This document shows, in pieces, positions 1-9,800 of a DNA stretch of 64,000 nt. Position numbers and translations under genes: made by a program. Source of the DNA: DASUNP01 sp035249305 (GTDB lineage: Bacteria > Acidobacteriota > Blastocatellia > UBA7656); the NCBI GenBank assembly GCA_035249305.1, contig DATFGQ010000064.1, positions 1 to 64,000 of the forward strand, given 5' to 3'. Positions within the stretch are counted from its first letter, which is position 1; each line of letters starts with the position of its first letter. The notes under the pieces were generated by a model. It did not search any database and was not told the origin of the DNA. It saw only the letters and a program-made list of their open reading frames with translations.

Positions 1-527
1 AAGAAGGCCGCGCTCGTGCTCCACCGCGTATCGCCGACGCGCGCTTTGTCGGTAACGTCTTTGAAGGTGCCGTCGCAGTTGTTGGCCAGCAGAATGTTCT
101 CTCCGAAATTAGTTATGTAAATATCGGCGTAGCCATCATTATTGTAATCGCCACAGGCTACGCCCTGGCCGTAGCCCGACGCGGCGGCGTTCGCCTTCTC
201 CGTCACGTCGGTAAACGTGCCGTCGCCGTTGTTGCGGTAGAGCGCGTTTCTGATCGGCGCTTTCGGTTTGTGATGCGGCGTCGCGCCGCTGTTTACCAGA
301 TAGATGTCCATCCAGCCGTCGCGGTCATAGTCGAGAAAGGCCCCGCCCCCGCCCATAGTCTCTATGAAGTACTTCTCGGGCGTAGCAAGGTTCTCGTGCG
401 TCCACGTTATCTTTGCCGTCGCTGTCACGTCGGTGAAGATCACGGGCTTCGACTCGGCCGAGGGTTTCGCCTGCGGCAGCGCCACCATGAGAACCGAGAT
501 TGTGATCGATAAGAGCTTTAGTATCAT
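1..527 (-). CDS. CRTAC1-like FG-GAP/VCBS repeat protein (partial, C-terminus outside window)
   Basis: The frame is open from an ATG at 527 to the left edge, giving about 175 N-terminal residues. They start with a hydrophobic signal-like segment (MILKLLSITISVLMVALPQ), followed by an ITWTHEN stretch, a GGGGAFLDYDRDGWMDIYLVN motif region and a second DYNNDGYADIYITN repeat. These Asp-rich repeats are the calcium-binding FG-GAP/VCBS blades of the CRTAC1 (ASPIC/UnbV) family, which are secreted beta-propeller proteins common in Acidobacteriota. The start codon overlaps the stop of the upstream TPR gene as ATGA, so it is very likely translated from the same mRNA. Function is unknown; an extracellular or surface role is inferred. 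Confidence 0.8.
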   Translation of the reverse strand, partial: MILKLLSITISVLMVALPQAKPSAESKPVIFTDVTATAKITWTHENLATPEKYFIETMGGGGAFLDYDRDGWMDIYLVNSGATPHHKPKAPIRNALYRNNGDGTFTDVTEKANAAASGYGQGVACGDYNNDGYADIYITNFGENILLANNCDGTFKDVTDKARVGDTRWSTSAAF

Positions 528-1852
528 TGCTGCGGTGTTGTGCCCTGCGCCTTCGAGTCGCGCTCCATCTTCTGGAAGAGCTGAAGCTCGCGGTCGGCCA
601 TCTCGCGGTTGCCCGCGCGGCGGTATATCAAGAAGAGCTGGTAATGCACCTGCGCGTTCGAAGGGTCCAGCTCGACTACGCGCTTGAACGCCGCGGACGC
701 TTCGTCATACTTCTGCTGCCGAGCCCGCAGCCTCCCCATCTGATAAAGCGCGTTCGCATGGTCCGGCGCGAGCGCGAGCGCGCGGGCCAGCGCCGTCTCG
801 GACTCCGCGTCGCGCCCCGACATCAGGTACAGCTCGCCCAGGCTCGCGTGAGATTGCGCGTGGTCCGCGTGAAGCTCTATCTCCCGCTTGAAGTACCGCT
901 CCGCTTCCGGGAGCCGCCCTGTCTTCAGGTGAAAAGCGCCGAGCCTGTAATTGATTCCGGGCGCGTCAGGGTCGAGGGCCTGAGCCCGCGCGTAAGCCTC
1001 TTGCGCCCGGTCGAACTGGCCCCAGTAGTAGTAAGCATCACCGAGCGCCGCTTGATAAACGGCCTTCTTCGGGGCCGCGATAGTCGCGCGGGTGAAAGCG
1101 CTCACGGCAGGCTCAAGGCGGTTGTATTTCAAATAGAGTTGCCCCATCTCGAAGTGGCTCTCGGCGTGAGATGGCTGCAACGAAGCCGCGCGCCCGAACT
1201 GCGCGAGCGCGTCGTCGTCGTCGCCCGTCGCCGCGAAGACCAGACCGAGCGCGAACTGTGCGTCTACGCTGGCTGGCCTTAGCTCGACGGCACTTCTCAG
1301 AGTGCGCTCGGCCTCGCGCGCGCGCCCCAATTTGTACAGGGCGAACCCGTGAAGATATTGCGCGTCGAAATCCTTTTGGCCGCGCTTTGCGGCCTCTTCA
1401 AGAAGCAGCAGCGCCTTCTCCCACAACCCCTGCGCGCCGTAGGCGGCCGCCAGAGCCGAGCGCGCCGGCGCGTTGTCGGGGTCGGCGGCGATCACCTGTT
1501 CGAGCTCCGCCGCGGCGTCGCGAGCGCGCCCCGTCGAGTAGTAAAGATGACCGAGATTTGTCCGCGCCGCGAGGTACGACGGGTCGAGCTTGAGCGCCTG
1601 TTTCAACGAAGCTTCGGCGTCGGCCGCGCGGCCCGTGTTGAGCAGTACGAACCCGAGAAGGTTGTAGGCGGCAACGGCTTCGGGGTCCGATTTGAGCGCG
1701 GCGCGCAAGAGGCGCTCGGCCGACGCCAGGTCGCGGCGCTGTATGGCCGCGGCGGCTTCCTTGAGCTTTACCTCGACCGATTGAGTCGCGGCCGCCTGCG
1801 CCGCGCCGCAGCAGATAATCGCTATTAGAATTGTTGCTCTGAGAATAAGCAT
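524..1852 (-). CDS. Secreted TPR-repeat protein
   Basis: A 442-residue protein with a short signal peptide (MLILRATILIAIICCGAAQA) and then back-to-back tetratricopeptide repeats to the end. Each repeat shows the usual small and aromatic positions (for example AYNLLGFVLLNTGRAADAE near residue 62). No catalytic domain is visible. It ends in a four-base ATGA overlap with the CRTAC1-like gene and lies 68 bp downstream of the next TPR gene, with a short palindrome in that gap. TPR superhelices mediate protein-protein contacts, so an exported scaffold working with the co-transcribed receptor, amylase and CRTAC1 protein is plausible but inferred. No good Shine-Dalgarno was seen before the ATG. Confidence 0.8.
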   Translation of the reverse strand: MLILRATILIAIICCGAAQAAATQSVEVKLKEAAAAIQRRDLASAERLLRAALKSDPEAVAAYNLLGFVLLNTGRAADAEASLKQALKLDPSYLAARTNLGHLYYSTGRARDAAAELEQVIAADPDNAPARSALAAAYGAQGLWEKALLLLEEAAKRGQKDFDAQYLHGFALYKLGRAREAERTLRSAVELRPASVDAQFALGLVFAATGDDDDALAQFGRAASLQPSHAESHFEMGQLYLKYNRLEPAVSAFTRATIAAPKKAVYQAALGDAYYYWGQFDRAQEAYARAQALDPDAPGINYRLGAFHLKTGRLPEAERYFKREIELHADHAQSHASLGELYLMSGRDAESETALARALALAPDHANALYQMGRLRARQQKYDEASAAFKRVVELDPSNAQVHYQLFLIYRRAGNREMADRELQLFQKMERDSKAQGTTPQQ

Positions 1853-1887
1853 CAGTCTGAATAAGCGTTTCCTTAGCTAACACCAAA

Positions 1888-1905
1888 GCGGCGACAAGTC
1901 GCCGC
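1888..1905. repeat. REP-like palindrome between TPR genes
   Basis: A perfect 18-bp palindrome (GCGGCGACAAGTCGCCGC) followed by CACTCCGAAGGA. A diverged copy in inverted surroundings occurs near 14534-14558 (GACAAGTCACCGCACTCCGAA). The shared flank suggests a dispersed REP-type element rather than a gene-specific site. Confidence 0.5.
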
Positions 1906-1920
1906 ACTCCGAAGGAAGTA

Positions 1921-3480
1921 TCACCCGCGCGGGCGCTCTCGCGCTTCACGCTCGCGTTTGTCTTCCTCTTCGAGCTTCTGAAATATCTCCATCATGCGCT
2001 TGGCTTCCGCCTGGCGGTTCGTCCGACTGTAGATCAAGAACAACTGGTAATGCGCCTGCGTGTGGTCAGGCTTCAGCTCGACTACGCGTTGCAATTGCGC
2101 TTCAGCCTCGTCGTAGCGGCGCTGCCTTATCATCAACCGCCCGAGATCGTAACGCGCGGCAAAGTGATTCGGCTTCAGCTTGATCGCGGCCTGCAAATGT
2201 TTTTCGGCCTCCAACAGCCTTTCCATCTCGATCTCGAAAAAGCCGAGGTTCGCCAGCGACTCGACGTGGTCGGGCGTGATCTGGAGCTGTCTCTTAAAAT
2301 GCTCGACGGCCTCGGCGGTCTTCCCTTGCAGCCGCGCGGCGTAGCCTACGAGGTAATTTATCTCTCCCTTCCGAGGATCGCTCACGGCGAGCGCCCGCTT
2401 GTAGGCCGCTTCCGCGCGATCGTAGCGATAGAGCTTCAGATTCGCCTCGGCCAGCTTGATCTGGTAGGCGACGGTCTTGGGCGCGAGCTCGGCCGCGCGC
2501 TCGTAATGCTCCAGCGCCTCTTTCGCGCGCCCTTGCTTCGCCATCTCTTCGGCGAGCAGAAAGTGCGCCTCGCTGTTCTGATCGTCTCGCTCGATCGTGT
2601 GGGTGAGCTCTTCGGTCGCGCGCTTGCTGTTGCCGGTCGCGGTGTAGACGAGCGCGAGCCGGAAGTGCGCGTCAGGCAGATCGGGCTTCAGGTCGGCCGC
2701 GTCCGAAAGCGCGCGCTCGGCCTCGGCGTACCGGTCCATGTTCAAGAGCGCGAGCCCATAGTTGTACTTCGCTTCATACGAATCGGGCTCGCTTTGGGCC
2801 ACGATGCGAAAATGATCCGCGGCCTCTTTGTAATGGCCGCGCCGCGCCAGCATAACCGCGGCCGTGAAGCGCACGCGAGCGTCTTTCGACGTTTCGATAA
2901 GCTCGCTTATGGCCTTTACCGCGCGCTCACTCTGATTAGTTTCAAAGTAGAGGTTGGCGAGCGATAACATCAGCCGCGCGTCGGAAGCGGCCTGCCGCCT
3001 GGCGCGTTCGAGGTGTCTAATGGCTAACGCCGGCTGATTGCCCGCTTCATAAATCAAACCGAGGTTCAGGTTCGCCTCGACGTGCGCGGGGTCTGCCCGC
3101 AAGACGATCTGGTACTGCGCGATGGCTCGGTCGGCGCGCTTCGTCTTGAAGTAGAGGTTGCCGAGATTGTTTCTCGCGGCCACAAAACCCGGATCTGAGG
3201 CGAGCGAGTCTCTGTAATACTTCTCGGCTTCGGCGAATTTCTGTCTTTGATCGCTCACGATGCCGAGGACGTTCAGCGCAACCGCTTTCGTCTTACGATT
3301 GCCCGCAGCAGCGGCAAGCGCGGCGCGCGCGGCCGCCTCCGCGCGCCCGAGGTCGCCGCTTTGAAGCGCGGCCGTCGCCGTCTCGATCTCCCTCTGCGCG
3401 TCGCCTTGAGCCGCAACATTAGTTACACTCGCGAGCGCGGCGCATAAGAGAATTATTATCCTGGCGACCCTAAGACTCAT
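1921..3480 (-). CDS. Secreted TPR-repeat protein
   Basis: A 519-residue protein with an N-terminal signal peptide (MSLRVARIIILLCAALASVT, Ala-Gln cleavage region) and about a dozen TPR units covering nearly the whole mature chain. The C-terminus is charged (EEEDKREREARERPRG). Its ATG overlaps the stop of the upstream TPR gene by four bases (ATGA at 3477-3480), indicating translational coupling. It resembles the two neighbouring TPR proteins in repeat spacing and in the closing pattern (QxHYQLFLIY), so the three look like diverged tandem duplicates. The role is probably periplasmic or outer-membrane scaffolding; no enzymatic motif was seen. Confidence 0.8.
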   Translation of the reverse strand: MSLRVARIIILLCAALASVTNVAAQGDAQREIETATAALQSGDLGRAEAAARAALAAAAGNRKTKAVALNVLGIVSDQRQKFAEAEKYYRDSLASDPGFVAARNNLGNLYFKTKRADRAIAQYQIVLRADPAHVEANLNLGLIYEAGNQPALAIRHLERARRQAASDARLMLSLANLYFETNQSERAVKAISELIETSKDARVRFTAAVMLARRGHYKEAADHFRIVAQSEPDSYEAKYNYGLALLNMDRYAEAERALSDAADLKPDLPDAHFRLALVYTATGNSKRATEELTHTIERDDQNSEAHFLLAEEMAKQGRAKEALEHYERAAELAPKTVAYQIKLAEANLKLYRYDRAEAAYKRALAVSDPRKGEINYLVGYAARLQGKTAEAVEHFKRQLQITPDHVESLANLGFFEIEMERLLEAEKHLQAAIKLKPNHFAARYDLGRLMIRQRRYDEAEAQLQRVVELKPDHTQAHYQLFLIYSRTNRQAEAKRMMEIFQKLEEEDKREREARERPRG

Positions 3481-4892
3481 TGTTTATCCATGCCGCTCGT
3501 GCGGTTGCGAAACTCCGTGTTCAGCTTATCGACTATCTTCATCTGCTCGGCGGCCTCTTCGTTGCGGCCGGCCTTCCTTAACGCGAGCGCAAGCTGGTAA
3601 CGCGCGTCGGCGCGGTTCGGCTCCAGCGCGACGGACTGTTGCAGGTGATCGATGGCGCCCGAGTTGTTCCCCGCGCGGCCGAGCGCGCGGCCGAGCTGGT
3701 ACTGAACGTCCGCGTCACGGCCGTTCAACTGCGCGGCCCGAAAGAGGCTCGCGAGCGCGGCGCGGTTATCGCCCTGCTTGTACTTCACAGACCCCGCGCC
3801 GTGGTGCCCTTCAAAACGATTCGGAGCGAGCCTGATTATCTCCGAGTACTGCGCGAGCGCCGCGTCGAGTTGATTAGTAAGCTCAAGGCAGAAGCCCAAC
3901 AGGTAACGAGCCTCGATCGCGTCGCCGTTCAGCTCGACGGCGCGGGTCAGGTGGCGTTTCGCATCTTCGTACTTGCGCTTTGTGTAGTAGAGCCGTCCGA
4001 GCTGTAGCCGCGCGTCAAAGTAATTCTCGCGCCCTTCGATAGCTTTACTGAGCCAGGATTCGGCCGCCTCCAGCCGCCCGAGCTCTGACAGCGCGTAGCC
4101 CATCATGTAAGCCGACTCCACGCTCGCGCCACTCTTGTGGAATTCTTCGAGCATGCCTATCGCGCCGTAGAAATCCCGCGCGCGCAGGTAGACGACTGCC
4201 ATCTCAAGCTTCACGCTCGGGCTGTCGGGGGCGATCGCAAGGACGGTCTTGTATTCGCTCACGGCGTCGGTCGTGCGCCCCTGGCTGGCGTAGAACGAAG
4301 CTCGCGCGTACCGCACGCGCGCATCGCCGGGCAGCTCGGTCGCCAATCGATCAAGCTCGCGCTCGGCCTCGGCGGTCTGTTTTTGCGCCGCCTGAATCTT
4401 TATCAAATCGAGCCGCGCGTCGAGGTTGCCGGGCTGAATCGAGAGCGCCTTTTTTAAGAATATCTCCGCGCGCGTGGGCTGCTGGCGGCTGAAATAGAGA
4501 AGCCCCGAATAGTAGTTCGCCAAAAAGTTGTTCGGGTCGATTATCAGCGCCTCTTTGAGCAGCTCGACGGCGGCCTCCTGGCGGCCGGTTTGAAAGTAGA
4601 GGAAGCTCAGGTTCGCCCGCGCGTCGGCGGTGTTCGCGTCTAACTGAATGCTGCGGGTGAAAGAGGATTCGGCGGCGCCCATCTTGCCCAGGTAAAACTG
4701 GGCGACGCCGAGGTCGTTATAGAGCTTCGCGTCTTTCGGGCGGCGGGCGACGTCGGCCGTCAGCTTTCGCTCGCGCTCTTCGTACTGCTCGCGCGGCGAG
4801 CGCGCGACGCCCGGCCCCACCTGCGCGATGGCGCAAATCGAGAGGAGGGCTATGAACGTAGCCGCGACCGCAAATCGAGATAGGACCTTCAT
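3477..4892 (-). CDS. Secreted TPR-repeat protein
   Basis: 471 residues with a signal peptide (MKVLSRFAVAATFIALLSIC) and about eleven TPR repeats. It is the first of three consecutive TPR genes and begins 20 bp after the stop of the GH13 amylase gene. Downstream it overlaps the second TPR gene by ATGA. The gene order receptor, amylase, TPR, TPR, TPR, CRTAC1-like suggests that these proteins act together at the envelope. A lone TPR architecture gives no substrate information. Confidence 0.8.
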   Translation of the reverse strand: MKVLSRFAVAATFIALLSICAIAQVGPGVARSPREQYEERERKLTADVARRPKDAKLYNDLGVAQFYLGKMGAAESSFTRSIQLDANTADARANLSFLYFQTGRQEAAVELLKEALIIDPNNFLANYYSGLLYFSRQQPTRAEIFLKKALSIQPGNLDARLDLIKIQAAQKQTAEAERELDRLATELPGDARVRYARASFYASQGRTTDAVSEYKTVLAIAPDSPSVKLEMAVVYLRARDFYGAIGMLEEFHKSGASVESAYMMGYALSELGRLEAAESWLSKAIEGRENYFDARLQLGRLYYTKRKYEDAKRHLTRAVELNGDAIEARYLLGFCLELTNQLDAALAQYSEIIRLAPNRFEGHHGAGSVKYKQGDNRAALASLFRAAQLNGRDADVQYQLGRALGRAGNNSGAIDHLQQSVALEPNRADARYQLALALRKAGRNEEAAEQMKIVDKLNTEFRNRTSGMDKQ

Positions 4893-4912
4893 AACATGTA
4901 ATCACAGTCTTT

Positions 4913-6853
4913 TCAGAGACGCTCTACGAGTATCTTCCAGTCACGAGGTTGAAGAGGAACTCTCATTTTACCGTTCGCCGCGCGGGTGCGCCACCTGCCC
5001 CGCGCCGGCATTGCCTCGACCCATGCGCGCGCGCCTATCACGTCAAGCTCGACATCGGCCGGCCGGTCTGAATTATTGAACGCGACTATCACGCGATCAC
5101 CGGATTGTTCTCTCAGGAAGGCGAGCGTCGAATCGGCGGCGGCGAGCACGCGCATCCTTCCGCCGCGGAGCGCGCGGTGCGCGGCGCGGAAACGAAGAAG
5201 CGCGTTGACGTGATTATAAATCTCTCTTTGCTCTGCGGTGCGCCCGGCGTTTGTGAACGCGTTTCGCGCGTCGCCCGCAAATCCGCCCGGAAAATCTTTC
5301 CGGTTGTCGGGGTCGTCGCCGCCCGCCATGCCTATCTCGTCGCCGTAGTAAAGCTGCGGCGTGCCTCGCATGGTGAGCAGGTAAGCGAGCGCGCTCTTGA
5401 GTCGCGAGAGGCTCGCGCCCTCTTCGCTCATAAACCGCTTCACGTCATGGTTGCCGATGAAGGTCACGAGCACTCGCGGGTCCGGGTAGAGCGCGTCGCC
5501 CGCTATCACGTCGGCGAGCTTTTTCATCGACTGGTCTTTTATGAAGACTTCCCTCATCGCGAAGTAGCTCGGGAAGTCGAAGACCGTGTGGAGGTGCGTG
5601 TCCACGCCGTCAAACTGCTTGCGCCCTCCCTGGAAAAACGACGTGACCTCGGGCCGACTGTCAAAGACTTCGCCCACTACGGCGAGGCGCGGGAATGCGC
5701 GACGGAGCGCGAGGTTCCACGCGGCCCAAAATCGGCGCGGCGCATATGGAAAAGTGTCCTGGCGTATGGCGTCGAGCCCGACAGTTTCGACCCACCAGAC
5801 GGCGTTCTGTATCACGTAGCGGGCCGACTCGGGGTCGTCTTGATTTATGTCGGGCAAACGGTCCGCGAACCAGCCCCTGAGCGTCGCCTCCATCCGCTCG
5901 CGGTCGGGGTTCTGGTCGGTCACGGACTTTATGTCAAAGACGTTATTTAAATGGTTCTCCCTGGTCCCGTTGAGCCACGTTCGCGTAGGCTGTACAACAT
6001 TCCAGGGGTGGTCCGGCCCCGTATGATTTGCTATCTGGTCTTGAATTATCTTTATGCCCGCGGCGTGCGCGCGGTCGGTCAGCTCCCTGTACTTTTCAAC
6101 CGTGCCGAGGTGCTCTTCGACTCGATAGAAGTTTATCGCGCCGTACCCGTGATAGTCCGTGACGTTTTTCCCCCACTCAAAATCTTTAGCGCGCGAGGTG
6201 TTGTCGTATACGGGCGTCATCCAGATGGCGGTTACGCCGAGACGCTTGAGGTAAGGGAGCCGGTCGATGATGCCTTGAATGTCTCCGCCGTGATAAGCGC
6301 GCGGGTTCGCGCGCGAGTACAACCCCGCGGACTCCGCCGGATCGTTGTTCGACCGGTCGCCGTCCGCGAAACGGTCGGGCATTATCAAATAGATCACGTC
6401 GTCGGGCGAAAAGCCCTGAAACCGGCCTTGATTGGCGAGCCGTGGTTTTATAGCGAAGCGCGCCGTCGTCGCTCCGTTCGCGGTCTTGATGCGAATGTCG
6501 AACGCGCCCGCGCGCGTCGACGGGCTTATATGTAAGGATGCGAAAAGGTACGAGCCGCTCTCGTCGGTCGACACTTCGCTTATGCGCACTCCGGTGTAAG
6601 CAACGCTAGCCGTAGCGAATTGCAGATTGCGGCCCTGTATGAGAAGGCGGACGGGATTGATTGAATGAGCGGCCCACCAAGAGGGCGGGTCTACGCGCTC
6701 GACGACTGGAGCGGACTGGTTAGTGTTTGCTGCCGCCGGAGGCAACTGCGGACAGGCGAGAGCGAGAGCGACGAGGGCGGCGAAAAAAAAATTCGTGGGA
6801 GCGAGCCGGACGCTGCCCCCACGAACCTTTTTGATCACAACCTCGCCAACCAT
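4913..6853 (-). CDS. Secreted GH13 alpha-amylase / cyclomaltodextrinase-like enzyme
   Basis: 646 residues with a hydrophobic export signal around residues 20-42. An N-terminal beta domain of the cyclomaltodextrinase type (about 48-137) is followed by a GH13 barrel. Conserved regions visible: region I QDQIANH (D272, N276), region II with R364 and nucleophile D366, region III GEV with acid/base E395, and region IV NHD with D470. A C-terminal beta domain closes the protein. This matches SusA/cyclomaltodextrinase-like enzymes hydrolysing alpha-1,4-glucans or cyclodextrins, probably in the periplasm or at the surface. It starts 5 bp after the stop of the Oar-like receptor gene, so it is almost certainly in that operon. 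The exact start is uncertain because no clear Shine-Dalgarno is seen. Confidence 0.88.
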   Translation of the reverse strand: MVGEVVIKKVRGGSVRLAPTNFFFAALVALALACPQLPPAAANTNQSAPVVERVDPPSWWAAHSINPVRLLIQGRNLQFATASVAYTGVRISEVSTDESGSYLFASLHISPSTRAGAFDIRIKTANGATTARFAIKPRLANQGRFQGFSPDDVIYLIMPDRFADGDRSNNDPAESAGLYSRANPRAYHGGDIQGIIDRLPYLKRLGVTAIWMTPVYDNTSRAKDFEWGKNVTDYHGYGAINFYRVEEHLGTVEKYRELTDRAHAAGIKIIQDQIANHTGPDHPWNVVQPTRTWLNGTRENHLNNVFDIKSVTDQNPDRERMEATLRGWFADRLPDINQDDPESARYVIQNAVWWVETVGLDAIRQDTFPYAPRRFWAAWNLALRRAFPRLAVVGEVFDSRPEVTSFFQGGRKQFDGVDTHLHTVFDFPSYFAMREVFIKDQSMKKLADVIAGDALYPDPRVLVTFIGNHDVKRFMSEEGASLSRLKSALAYLLTMRGTPQLYYGDEIGMAGGDDPDNRKDFPGGFAGDARNAFTNAGRTAEQREIYNHVNALLRFRAAHRALRGGRMRVLAAADSTLAFLREQSGDRVIVAFNNSDRPADVELDVIGARAWVEAMPARGRWRTRAANGKMRVPLQPRDWKILVERL

Positions 6854-6858
6854 AAGCG

Positions 6859-9800
6859 TCAGAAGATCAGCTTGGCTTTTAGCTGCCCCTGCCGCTGCGG
6901 GTAGGCGTTGAATATCTCGCCGGGCCTGTTGCTAAAGTCAATCGACCCATCCGCGTTAAACCTCAACCTGTTGTTCGGGACAACTCTCTGAACGTTGTTG
7001 AAGAGGTTGAACATCTGTATGCCCAGTTGCAACGAGACAGTCTCGGTCAGCTTGGTGTTCTTATACAGCGCCGCGTCGACGTTGAAGCGTGACGGGCCTC
7101 GCAGTATGTTTCTCCCCGCGCTCCCGAACGTGATCGTCTTACCGGCGAGGTTCGTCACGGTCTGGCTCGGCGGGGCGAAGGCGCTCGGGTTGAAGTTGAA
7201 GCCATCGGGGACGTTCGCCGTCGGGTCCCCTACAAGATCGGGGCGGATCTGGGTGTTGCTGTCGAGCACGACGGAAAACGGTATCCCGCTCTGCCATACG
7301 GTGAAGAAGCTTAATTCAAATCCGCTGACGATCTTGTTCCAGGCCCCCGTGGTGTCTATGAAGCGGCGGCCGCTTCCGAATGGCAAGTCCCACACGATCG
7401 AGTTCGTGTACTTGTGACGAACGTCGAAGCTCGAATTGCCTTTCTCGCAAGCGGTGCAGAGCGGGTTTTGCGGCCCGCCGAGCTCGCCCCTCGCGTCGGC
7501 TATGGCTCCGAAATCGCCCGCCGTCTCGTCGATCGTGTGGCTCCACGTGTAAGAGTGGATCATAGTCAGCCCGGCCGACAGCCGCTTCTCTAACCGGACT
7601 TGGAGCGAGTTGTAAGTCGAGCTCGCGCGGTTCTCGGTCGCCTTCAAACGGCCGATCACGACGCCATTCACGTCGCGCGCAAGCCCGAGCCCGTTGCCTT
7701 CGTTCCCGAGGTTGCGCGTGGCGAGCAGCTTCTTCGTCGATGCGCCCTGGTAGCCCAGGTCGAAGACCCATGTCTGGCCAAGCTGGTACTGCAAGGTCAG
7801 GTTGTACTGGTGCACGTAGGGCGTGCGGTTGTTAGGGTCGACGAACTGATAGGTCGAGAACGAATTGAGGTTAGTCGGACTCGTCTCGGGGACCTGATTC
7901 GGCGGTCCCGTCGACAGCGAAGGCGAGAAGGTGTTGTCCGTCCTCCCCGCGAACGGCACGCCGTTGGGCGGGTTCTTTATCAGCGGCGGCGTGTTCGTCG
8001 CGTCGAAGAAATAGAGCAGCCCCCACCCGCCGCGTATGACAAGGTCGCGGCTCTCGTTTACCGCGTAGGCGAAGCCTATGCGCGGGCCAAAGTTGTTGTG
8101 GTCGTCGTTGACGAGATTCCTCTCGCCGTCGGTCGCCAGGATGATCGTCCGCGTCTCGAAGTTGTAATTGCCCTGGCGGTTGTGACGCTCGAACGGGTTG
8201 GTGAACAGGTCCCAGCGCAACCCGAGGTTGAGCGTGAGACGCGGGCTCACCTTCCAGTCGTCCTGTACGAACACGTCGTATTCGTGGCTAGAGACTGTGA
8301 ATGGCCCGTTGACCAGCGGCGCGTTCGAGAAGCTCGACCGCCCGAGCAGGACGTTGGCCTGCGTGTTGCCCGTGTCCCTGTCGTCGAAGCCTATGAACCC
8401 CTTCGCGGGTCCCGCGCCTCCGTCGAACACGTTCACCTGGCGGACGCGGAAGTCGCCGCCGGCCTTCGCCGTGTGGTTGCCGCGTATGAAGGTCACTTTA
8501 TCCGAGACGTGATAGTTGTTCGAGTTGACGAAGAACGGGCCGCCGTCGCCTACGAACTCTATCTGCCCCGTGCCGCTGTTAGCGCCAACGCCCAACAAGC
8601 CCTGCCGCACGGGGTCGTCGCCCGCATTAACATTAGGTACGCCGAGGTCGGCCGAGATCGTCGGGCTGATGCCGCAACGGCCCTGGACGCCGCACTCGTT
8701 TATGCCTATGTTCACGCGCGAAAAACCTAAACGGAAGTCGTTTATCGTGCTGGGCGAAATCGAGTAGGTGTCACCCAAGGCGAGCTGTCGCGAGTCCAGG
8801 TCCTCTTCGCCCGCGCCGAAGCCCGCCGGAAGCTGTGTGAAGAAGCTTTCGCGCGCTCGGAACTGGTTGGCGAGGCTGAAGCGCCCGAAGATGACGTTCC
8901 TGTCCGACATGTTGTGGTCTATGCGGACGTCAAACCCGTTGATCTGCTCCTCGATGCGGCGAAGCTTCAGGAAGTTGTTAAAGGTCCCAGGGAAGTTCGG
9001 CAGATCGAACGCCTGAAGGAAGGTGCGCGCCACGGGGTCCTGGCGGTTGACCGGGATCACGCAGCCGGGAAAGGGCTGCATCGTCTGCGGGTCCCTGACC
9101 GTGCAGACGCCGTTGACTATGAACTCAGTGAAATCGCCTACGCGCGTCCTCGCCGTAGGCACGGAGGTGAAGGGCGACGCCGCGCGCTCGAAAGGATAAC
9201 GGTTGCGCTGGCCCTGGTAGTCGAAAAAGAAGAAGGTCTTTTCGCGCCAGATTGGGCCGCCGACCGTCCCGCCGAACTCGTGCTCGCGGCGCGCGGGCTT
9301 GCGCGGCAAGACCTGGTTGCCCGACGAGTCGGTTATCGCCTGTCGCGCAAAGACCGGGGTCGCGTCGAGAAAATCGTTCCGGTGGAAGTAATACAACGTG
9401 CCATGAAACTCGTTGCCCCCGGACCGGAAGGTCGTGTTGATAAACCCATTGCCTCGGCCCTGCTCGGCCTGCGGCACCGAAGTCTCGACCTTGAACTCCT
9501 GAATCGCCTCGGGCGGCGGGAAGACTGCGATCTGGCCGAACCCGCCTTCGTTGTTGTCGACGCCGTCGAGCGTAAAGTTATTGTTCGAGGGTCTGAGGCC
9601 GTTGACGGACAACGAAGAGCCGCCGCTTCGACTGAAGCGCGCCGCCGGAGTGTCGGCGTCGCTGAGCCCCTCGACGCTGCCCTGGAACCCCGTCGCGTCG
9701 CTCTGGCCGCCGCCGAGCGTGGCGCGCGTGACGCCGGGGACGAGGATGGCGAAGTTCGTGAAGTTCCGGCCGTTGAGCGGAAGCTCTGTGATCTGGCGGC